A stretch of DNA of 21,475 bases from an uncultured Lachnospiraceae bacterium (GTDB taxonomy: Bacteria; Bacillota; Clostridia; Lachnospirales; Lachnospiraceae): contig CAJTNT010000056.1 of assembly GCA_910577785.1 (NCBI GenBank), forward strand, positions 1 to 21,475, written 5' to 3'. A model generated the notes under the pieces. That model ran no database searches and had not been told where the DNA came from. It worked only from the letters and a program-made list of their open reading frames with translations. Every line of letters starts with the position of its first letter. The stretch's first letter is position 1. Position numbers and translations under genes: made by a program. Shown piece after piece: positions 14,623-19,690 of this stretch.

Positions 14623-15339
14623 CTATTTAAACTCAGCTGGATCAATGCGGATATTATAGTAGTTCTCATCCTCCATCGGGCCGCTGCCATATCCAAGGCA
14701 CACTCTTTCCCTTATCCCTGTTTTTGTGTTCCTGAAATATGCATAGATTCCCGTTCCTGTCCCGTGTATGGATAACTTTGCTTTTGTATTGTTTTTTATT
14801 TTCTTTGGGGGTTCATTGGAGGTTATGCGTTCTATTTTCAGCAATTTCCAGCCTTTTTTGGAGGTAATTTTTATTCTTGCGGTGATGTCCTTTTTTTGCC
14901 GCTGGCGGCTAAACTGCTCTGACTTTGTGAATTTCCGGGCATAATCTTTGTTTCCTACTTTGAATTCCTTGCAGGGGTTTTCCCATTTCTGCACAATCAA
15001 TTTTGTGGAAAGTTTTTTCCCCGCAAAACAGAAACTCACTTTGGCTGTCCCTGACTTCTTGGGGGTTACCAGAAGATATTTCTTGTCTATTACGGATACT
15101 TTTGCCACAGAGGGGCTGGAATTTTTCAGCTTCGTGATCTTTCCTTTTGTTGCATTTTGGGTTGAAACATAAGCGCTGCCTGGATAAGCTTTGTAGAGCC
15201 GAAAATATATCTTCTTTTCAATTTTAGGGCCTGCTGCCTGGGCTGGCATGGCTAATATGAGTCCTACCGCTGTTACGAAAATTACTGCTGCCAGAATGGC
15301 TGGCATGGTCTTCTTGAAAACATTCCATATCTTACGCAT
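14623..15339 (-). CDS. Small exported protein of unknown function with an Ig-like N-terminal domain (238 aa), paralogue of 10474-11208
   Basis: ATG at 15339 is preferred: AGGAGG (15349-15354) sits 9 nt upstream, and a signal peptide nearly identical in layout to the 244-aa paralogue begins there (MRKIWNVFKK, AILAAVIFVTAVG, AQA cleavage near residue 35). A longer in-frame start at 15384 adds a basic stretch without an RBS. The mature protein has an Ig-like part (GKITKLKNSSPSVAKVS, GTAKVSFCFAGKKLSTKLIVQKW), then NPCKEFKVGNKDYARKF, KITSKKGWKLLKIE and a C-terminal beta-rich region with GTGIYAYFRNTKTG. I know no named family. It is upstream of the intact 944-aa LRR gene, mirroring the order 244-aa gene then LRR remnant. 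It starts 105 bp downstream of the G5 lipoprotein gene with no visible terminator between, so read-through from the O-acetylation genes is possible. Confidence 0.8.
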   Translation of the reverse strand: MRKIWNVFKKTMPAILAAVIFVTAVGLILAMPAQAAGPKIEKKIYFRLYKAYPGSAYVSTQNATKGKITKLKNSSPSVAKVSVIDKKYLLVTPKKSGTAKVSFCFAGKKLSTKLIVQKWENPCKEFKVGNKDYARKFTKSEQFSRQRQKKDITARIKITSKKGWKLLKIERITSNEPPKKIKNNTKAKLSIHGTGTGIYAYFRNTKTGIRERVCLGYGSGPMEDENYYNIRIDPAEFK

Positions 15340-15348
15340 TGATTTTCT

Positions 15349-15354
15349 CCTCCT
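15349..15354 (-). promoter_or_regulatory. Ribosome binding site deciding the start of the 238-aa gene
   Basis: The minus strand reads AGGAGG, then 9 nt, then ATG at 15339. The upstream in-frame candidate at 15384 has no such site. The same layout (AGGAGG, then MRKI...) precedes the 244-aa paralogue, which supports the shorter start. Confidence 0.8.
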
Positions 15355-15444
15355 AATATGCCGTTTTATCAAATGTGCTGTCACACCCTTTGCTTTTGCT
15401 ACGGGGAATGTTATTTGCCATATTGCCAGATATCGTAACCTGCC

Positions 15445-16437
15445 TCAAAAATCCTGATATTCTACCGCCCCGTCTGACCAGGTGATAATGTAATAGCCAT
15501 GCCCAGAGCCGTCGCAGTCGTAGATTTGTTCCCTAGATACGACACGGCGCCTTTCTTTTGTGCCTTTGGCTATAATCTCGTTGACGGGTTCCCTGGTGAC
15601 AGATTCGCCCACCAGTTCCCGGCTCTCTTCCTTGCCGTCCACATAGGTGACCTTGTAGGTCAGCTCCTTCTCGCCTTCCTGGCCTTGCCTCCTGCAGGCG
15701 CTTTCCCCCTGGTACATACTGGCGGTATATTCTATCTCTGTCTCAAAGGGGATGGGTTCATGTTCTGTCGCCTGCTCCATATGCACACGATGGATGGCTA
15801 CTTTGGTTCCATTGTGGAGCTTAGTTTCCAGTGAGGGGCTGATGGTATCTTTTTCATCCAGATGGATTTCCTGCTCTTCCAGCATCCCCCGCACGGTGTC
15901 TGCTTCGGTCAGGCATTCTATCTTCCTGCCGTCCACATTGATCTCTACAGCATAGCGGTGGCGTACCTGGATCTCCATACCGTCTGTCAGATAGGCTTCC
16001 AGCTTCTGGTTTACCTCGTCATGTTTCCCTACTTCTATCCCAGCGGCGGCGATGGCTTCCTTTACCTTCTTACCATTCAGCATAAATTCCTTCCCCTTCC
16101 CGCCTTCATCCACGGTCACCCTGGCGCGGCGGCCGACAGAAATTTCTGTGCCTTCTTCTGTAATCCTGGCGTCCGCAGGCGGGGTGACCTCATCCCCTTC
16201 CTGCAGGAAAATTTCCGCCTCCGCCAGCGCCTGCCCTACCGTCATGCCTTCCTGTGCGGCCAGGCGCGTCTCCGTGTAGCAGTCAAAAATCTTCACTTGT
16301 ATTGTAGGGATTATATGTTTGCTGCCACAGCCAGGCAGGCAGCAGAGGGCAGCTGCACAGATTGCCGTAGCCCATCTGGCATTTGTTTTCCTCTTCAAGA
16401 TTGCCGTAGCCCATCTGGCATTTGTTTTCCTCTTCAA
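15445..16437 (-). CDS. G5-domain lipoprotein with DUF348-type repeats, TTG start (330 aa)
   Basis: The start is TTG at 16437: AAAGGAGG (16446-16453) lies 8 nt upstream, and no ATG or GTG precedes the signal peptide. Residues 1-26 are two perfect copies of LKRKTNARWATAI (39-bp DNA duplication), then CAAALCCLPGCGS. Cys37 in LPGC is the best lipidation site (Pro at -2 is unusual; Cys32 and Cys33 lie nearby). Residues ~45-220 contain three ubiquitin-like DUF348-type repeats (e.g. MTVGQALAEAEIFLQEGDEV, KEAIAAAGIEVGKHDEVN, TVRGMLEEQEIHLDEKDTI), as in YabE/Rpf-type wall proteins. Residues ~215-295 form a G5 domain (PFETEIEY ... GKEESRELVGESVTREPVNEIIAKGTK). The tail reads YDCDGSGHGYYIITWSDG instead of the 3D/catalytic domain of YabE-like proteins. 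It is likely a membrane-anchored, glycan- or wall-binding protein. It is the fourth gene after the MBOAT/AlgX pair, 134 bp downstream of it. Confidence 0.85.
   Translation of the reverse strand: MKRKTNARWATAILKRKTNARWATAICAAALCCLPGCGSKHIIPTIQVKIFDCYTETRLAAQEGMTVGQALAEAEIFLQEGDEVTPPADARITEEGTEISVGRRARVTVDEGGKGKEFMLNGKKVKEAIAAAGIEVGKHDEVNQKLEAYLTDGMEIQVRHRYAVEINVDGRKIECLTEADTVRGMLEEQEIHLDEKDTISPSLETKLHNGTKVAIHRVHMEQATEHEPIPFETEIEYTASMYQGESACRRQGQEGEKELTYKVTYVDGKEESRELVGESVTREPVNEIIAKGTKERRRVVSREQIYDCDGSGHGYYIITWSDGAVEYQDF
16360..16437 (-). repeat. Perfect 39-bp tandem duplication at the start of the G5 lipoprotein gene
   Basis: Copies at 16360-16398 and 16399-16437 are identical. The unit begins with the TTG start codon and encodes 13 residues, so it is in frame and doubles the positively charged N-region of the lipoprotein signal peptide. 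Both copies begin with TTG, but only the outer one has a Shine-Dalgarno sequence outside the repeat. Perfect identity points to a recent event. Confidence 0.95.
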
Positions 16438-16445
16438 GCTTCCGG

Positions 16446-16453
16446 CCTCCTTT
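16446..16453 (-). promoter_or_regulatory. Strong ribosome binding site for the TTG start of the G5 lipoprotein gene
   Basis: The minus strand reads AAAGGAGG, then 8 nt, then TTG at 16437. This near-perfect anti-16S match is the reason for accepting a TTG start. Confidence 0.8.
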
Positions 16454-16467
16454 CTGGGCGCTGTCCC

Positions 16468-16491
16468 TCTGGGAAAATATCATTTCCCAGA
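16468..16491 (-). promoter_or_regulatory. 9-bp perfect stem-loop in the leader of the G5 lipoprotein gene
   Basis: TCTGGGAAA (16468-16476) and TTTCCCAGA (16483-16491) are exact complements separated by six bases. The hairpin lies about 30 bp upstream of the TTG start and its right arm overlaps the first 38-bp repeat, so it competes with the small palindrome of that repeat. It is a candidate operator or RNA switch; there is no U-run, so a terminator is unlikely. Confidence 0.5.
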
Positions 16492-16583
16492 AATGTCACT
16501 GCACCCCTATATCATTGTCATTTCCCAGAAATGTCACTGCACCCCTATATCATTGTCATTTCCCGGAAATATCACTGTACCCT
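16481..16583. repeat. 38-bp palindromic tandem repeat between the AlgX-like and G5 genes
   Basis: Two identical 38-bp copies (16481-16518, 16519-16556) are followed by a diverged partial third copy (about 16557-16583) that runs into the 3' end of the AlgX-like gene. Each perfect copy holds the inverted repeat CATTTC-CCA-GAAATG; copy 3 has ATTTCC-C-GGAAAT, still palindromic. The stop of the AlgX-like gene (16572-16574) lies inside copy 3, and copies 1 and 2 also carry a CAGTGA on the minus strand, so the array probably grew by duplicating the gene end. The 38-bp length is not a multiple of three, as expected for noncoding sequence. Confidence 0.9.
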
Positions 16584-18155
16584 GCATGGAAACTGGGCAG
16601 ATTGGACGGTATGGAGCCCGTCCTCTGTCCGCACCAGCACCTCTAAGGTAACGGCATCTTCCTGCAAGTTTTCTTTGGGGAGATACAGACAGAAGGCATA
16701 ATCCGTAGTATCTGCTGTTACATGAAATGCCGCGTAGTCCGCCTGCTCTTTCCCGTCCTTTACCCGGATAGAAATCTGTGCGCCTTCTGTACAGAAGGCG
16801 TCTGGCAGGACGCCGGAAATCTTCCAGTAATCTATGCTATTCTCGCTTTCTGCCATTTCCAGCGTTCCATCTGGGCTAATGCTGCCTGCACTTTCTTCCA
16901 GCAATCCTGTTTTCTCTTCTGTGCCCACTTTCTCTTCTGTGCCTGTTCTCTCTTCTGTCTTATTTTCTCTGTCTTGCGTCTCGTCCTTTCTATCCTCTGT
17001 ACCCTTTCTATCTTCTGTATCCTCTGTACTCTCGGCGGGCAGGCCTTCCATCAGGGGTGGGGCTTTGGCAAGGCTTTCCAGCTCCCGCTCTACTTTTTCC
17101 AGGATTACCACATCCGGCTGGTATGCATCCATATATTCTGTCAGGCGGAAGGGCTCGCCCCTGGAGAAATAGCCCATGCCAAAGGCGTCCGCCAGGAAGG
17201 GCAGCAGTGTGTTGCCGAAGGAATCACGGGACATCAGGAGGGTTTTCTGCCCTTCCTGGCCCTTAGTTTCAATCCAGGCTTCCTCAGTACTCTTTGTGTT
17301 TGTCTGGTATTGAAATGTATTTTCCTTCTGGTATCTATATTCCCACTCTGGCTCTGCCTTCAGGAAGGAAGCCCAGCCCCAGTCCCGCTCATTTCCCAGG
17401 GGGTAAATCATCCGGCTCAAATCGCCATAGGCGTCTTTCTGGCGGATGGCTTTCACAGTCTCATAGCCTTCGTGCGCAAGGCCTGTTGCCTCCATTATGG
17501 CGCGGTAGGCCAGCATCGCCCCTTTCTGGTTCCAGTGGGAATCACGCTTCAGATAGAGTGTCTCTTCCTGGCCTGCAAAGAGGGAGAACAGATCCACATA
17601 AGGGATTCTGGCGGCTTCTATTTCCGGCTTCAGCAGCTCCCACTGGCTTGCCGCGCCTTCTCTCTTCTGGATATAATATGGCATATGCGTGCCGTACAGG
17701 GTGGCCTTGTTGGGCACGGGGGCGAAGAGGAAGGAGGCTCCTTTGCTTTCCACATACTGCTGTACTAGGGAAAGATTGTGTACGGCATTGGCAATCCCTC
17801 TCCGGGACAGGGCGGGCTTTCCCTGATAGTCATCCAGGCTGGCCGTATAGTACAGCCAGCCGTCCTCTCCCAGGGTCACGGTATCCACATTTGACACACC
17901 GAAAACCTGGCTCTGGATATTTGCGTCAATGGCCACCAGCAGGGTGCGCAAAGCAAAATGATCTTCAAAATATGCGCCCAGTTCCTGGAGAAAATAGGGG
18001 TTCCATTTCCCTTTTGTCTGCCATTGCGGAAAACTGGCCAAAATCCTGTTTTCTGCCGTCTGATTTCCCATATCCCCTGCCAGCATCCCTACAAAGGGAA
18101 ACGCACAGATCAGCAGGCAGAGCGCGATATAAATGGCTTTTCCCAACTGTCTCAT
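16572..18155 (-). CDS. AlgX/AlgJ/DHHW-like SGNH-family O-acetyltransferase component (527 aa)
   Basis: It probably transfers or helps transfer acetyl groups, delivered across the membrane by the adjacent MBOAT protein, to an extracellular glycan. ATG at 18155 is preceded by an AGAGGTGAAAGG purine run; the in-frame TTG at 18170 has no RBS. Residues 7-27 form a single N-terminal membrane helix (signal anchor). Residues ~30-360 resemble the AlgX/AlgJ and DHHW family: N-terminal AENRILASFPQW and YFEDHFALR, then VPNKATLYG, D205-S-H207-W-N and SRDS312FGN. By analogy with AlgX (Asp-x-His plus Ser), D205, H207 and S312 are the likely catalytic triad. Residues ~374-428 are a Glu/Lys/Thr/Asp-rich repetitive linker. 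Residues ~431-527 form a separate beta-rich C-terminal domain, perhaps carbohydrate-binding. The gene starts 11 nt after the MBOAT stop, so the pair is cotranscribed. The polymer acetylated is unknown. Confidence 0.85.
   Translation of the reverse strand: MRQLGKAIYIALCLLICAFPFVGMLAGDMGNQTAENRILASFPQWQTKGKWNPYFLQELGAYFEDHFALRTLLVAIDANIQSQVFGVSNVDTVTLGEDGWLYYTASLDDYQGKPALSRRGIANAVHNLSLVQQYVESKGASFLFAPVPNKATLYGTHMPYYIQKREGAASQWELLKPEIEAARIPYVDLFSLFAGQEETLYLKRDSHWNQKGAMLAYRAIMEATGLAHEGYETVKAIRQKDAYGDLSRMIYPLGNERDWGWASFLKAEPEWEYRYQKENTFQYQTNTKSTEEAWIETKGQEGQKTLLMSRDSFGNTLLPFLADAFGMGYFSRGEPFRLTEYMDAYQPDVVILEKVERELESLAKAPPLMEGLPAESTEDTEDRKGTEDRKDETQDRENKTEERTGTEEKVGTEEKTGLLEESAGSISPDGTLEMAESENSIDYWKISGVLPDAFCTEGAQISIRVKDGKEQADYAAFHVTADTTDYAFCLYLPKENLQEDAVTLEVLVRTEDGLHTVQSAQFPCRVQ
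16900..17032 (-). repeat. Short-unit repetitive linker in the AlgX-like gene
   Basis: About 130 bp encode repeated TEDRK / TEEK / EERTGTEEK-type peptides (residues ~374-418 of the 527-aa protein). On the plus strand the DNA is built from repeated CTTTCTATCYTCTGT and TCTCTTCTGTG elements. The linker separates the SGNH domain from the C-terminal domain and is of the kind that changes length by slippage. Confidence 0.75.
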
Positions 18156-18166
18156 CCTTTCACCTC

Positions 18167-19690
18167 TCAAAACCGAAAATAAATAAATGGGTTATACGTC
18201 CCTGCGGACAGGCGCACCAGGCACCACAGGAGGATCCCAAGGGAGCCGATATTCAGCGCTGCTTGCAGAGGCGCTGTTTTCCAGGAAGCTTCCTCTTCCC
18301 CCTTGCGGATCGTATCTTTGATCCAGCCCGCCAGAGGCCGGATGGGCGCCATGCCTGCAACTCCCACCGCTGCCATCGTCAGGAACCAGGGGGTAAGCTG
18401 ACGGAGGGCAAGCGTCATATCCTGTCCTGCCAGGGGCTGGAACGCAAACATCTGATGTAAGAAAAAGACACCCTGGGAAATGGTGTCTGCACGGAATATG
18501 ACAAATCCTACACAGACAGCCAATAGGGTGGGCAGCCAGGTAATGGCTTTGGGTATTTTCTTTACAAATGGCAGCAGATCCTCCAGGGATGCCAGAAGGC
18601 CATGATACAGCCCCCAGATGATGAAGGTCCAGTTGGCTCCATGCCACAGCCCGGTAAGGAAAAACACAGCCAGCCTGTTGAATCCCGTGCGCACCTTTCC
18701 CCTGCGGTTCCCGCCCAGGGGGATGTAGAGGTATTCCCGGAACCAGGAAGAAAGAGAGATATGCCATCTCCGCCAGAAATCTTTGATGGTGGACGCGCTG
18801 TAGGGATAGTTGAAATTTTCCTGGAACTGAAAACCGAACATCTGCCCCAGTCCAATCGCCATATCGCTGTAGCCGCTGAAATCATAATAAATCTGCAGCA
18901 TATAGGCCGCTGCGCCAATCCATGCCGCACAGGTTCCAACTTCCGCATAGGGTGCGCCAAATATTGCGTCCGCTGCCTGCCCAACGGTGTTGGCGATCAG
19001 AACCTTCTTCCCGAGGCCGCAGATAAAGCGGCGCATCCCGGCGGAGGCCTGCCCCAGGCTGAGGCGCCTGCCCTCCAATGCTTGGCTGACGTCCCTGTAC
19101 TTGACAATGGGGCCGGCTACCAGCTGGGGAAAGAAGGCAATGTACAGCAGCACCCTGCCAAAATTTTTCTCCACCTGTACCCTTCCATAGTACACGTCAA
19201 ACACATAGGAAAGCGCCTGGAAGGTGAAGAAGGAAATCCCCACAGGCAGGCTTATTTCCGGCATTTCCAGCTCCATACCCATAAGCTGGTTGACGTTCTC
19301 CAGGAAGAATGCCGCATATTTGAAAAATGCGAGCAGGCTCAGGTTGAGGGCGATGGCGGCAAAAAGCAGCCATTTCCTATATCTTTTGCCAGGGCTGGCG
19401 CTGGAATCCAATCCGGCGCTGGCGCCAGGATTGACACCAGAATCCAAGCTGGCGCCAGGATTGACACCAGAATCCAAGCTGGCTCTGGGAGCAACCAGGC
19501 GCGCAGCCAAATAACTAAATCCTGCGCTGCATGCCATCAGCAGCACATACACTGGCTCCCCATACGCATAGAACAGCAGGCTGGCAACCATTAACAGCAG
19601 GTTCTTGCCGCGTATGCCGGGGGCAAGGCAGTGCAGCAGGAACACGGCTGGGAGGAAGACGCAGACAAATTCCATGGAACTGAATATCAT
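18167..19690 (-). CDS. MBOAT-family membrane O-acyltransferase, AlgI-like (507 aa)
   Basis: It is predicted to carry acetyl groups across the membrane for O-acetylation of a surface polysaccharide, in partnership with the AlgX-like protein encoded next. The sequence has about a dozen hydrophobic segments and the MBOAT/AlgI hallmarks: PVGISFFTFQALSYVFDVYYGR (about 149-170), FFPQLVAGPI (186-195), QIYYDFSGYSDMAIG (266-280), NFNYPYSASTIKDFWRRWH310ISLSSWFREYLYIPLGGNR, and LWH350GANWTFIIWG, where His350 is the conserved catalytic histidine. The end, NPFIYFRF, is typical of AlgI-like proteins. Length is normal for AlgI (about 500 aa). Unusual is a loop at residues ~68-100 made of tandem ASLDSGVNPG repeats from a 30-bp duplication. 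Start ATG at 19690 overlaps the upstream stop as ATGA, indicating translational coupling. AlgI is a better match than DltB because of the AlgX-like partner and the absence of dlt genes here. Confidence 0.93.
   Translation of the reverse strand: MIFSSMEFVCVFLPAVFLLHCLAPGIRGKNLLLMVASLLFYAYGEPVYVLLMACSAGFSYLAARLVAPRASLDSGVNPGASLDSGVNPGASAGLDSSASPGKRYRKWLLFAAIALNLSLLAFFKYAAFFLENVNQLMGMELEMPEISLPVGISFFTFQALSYVFDVYYGRVQVEKNFGRVLLYIAFFPQLVAGPIVKYRDVSQALEGRRLSLGQASAGMRRFICGLGKKVLIANTVGQAADAIFGAPYAEVGTCAAWIGAAAYMLQIYYDFSGYSDMAIGLGQMFGFQFQENFNYPYSASTIKDFWRRWHISLSSWFREYLYIPLGGNRRGKVRTGFNRLAVFFLTGLWHGANWTFIIWGLYHGLLASLEDLLPFVKKIPKAITWLPTLLAVCVGFVIFRADTISQGVFFLHQMFAFQPLAGQDMTLALRQLTPWFLTMAAVGVAGMAPIRPLAGWIKDTIRKGEEEASWKTAPLQAALNIGSLGILLWCLVRLSAGTYNPFIYFRF
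19421..19480 (-). repeat. Perfect 30-bp tandem duplication inside the MBOAT gene
   Basis: Copies at 19421-19450 and 19451-19480 are identical, with a diverged partial copy at about 19395-19420. They encode repeated ASLDSGVNPG peptides in the loop between early transmembrane helices. The unit is a multiple of three, so copy number can change without loss of frame. Confidence 0.95.

Noticed and set aside
15340..15384. Longer N-terminus (15 extra residues) for the 238-aa protein
   Set aside because: The AGGAGG motif lies inside the extension at the right distance for the ATG at 15339, and the paralogue starts at the same residue.
16481..16583. CRISPR-like array
   Set aside because: The 38-bp units are directly adjacent without spacers, there are only about 2.7 copies, and there are no cas genes.
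18156..18170. TTG start for the AlgX-like protein
   Set aside because: No Shine-Dalgarno precedes it and it overlaps the MBOAT stop; the ATG at 18155 has a purine-rich site and starts the membrane anchor directly.
15862..18460. Long plus-strand open frames (about 279, 348 and 388 codons) opposite the G5, AlgX-like and MBOAT genes
   Set aside because: They are antisense to genes with clear family motifs, have no RBS or domain signature, and have compositions (Ser/Pro/Cys/Phe-rich) typical of the complement of coding DNA.
18167..19690. MBOAT gene as dltB of a teichoic-acid D-alanylation operon
   Set aside because: No dltA, dltC or dltD homologue is adjacent; the AlgX-like SGNH partner points to an AlgI-type O-acetylation pair.
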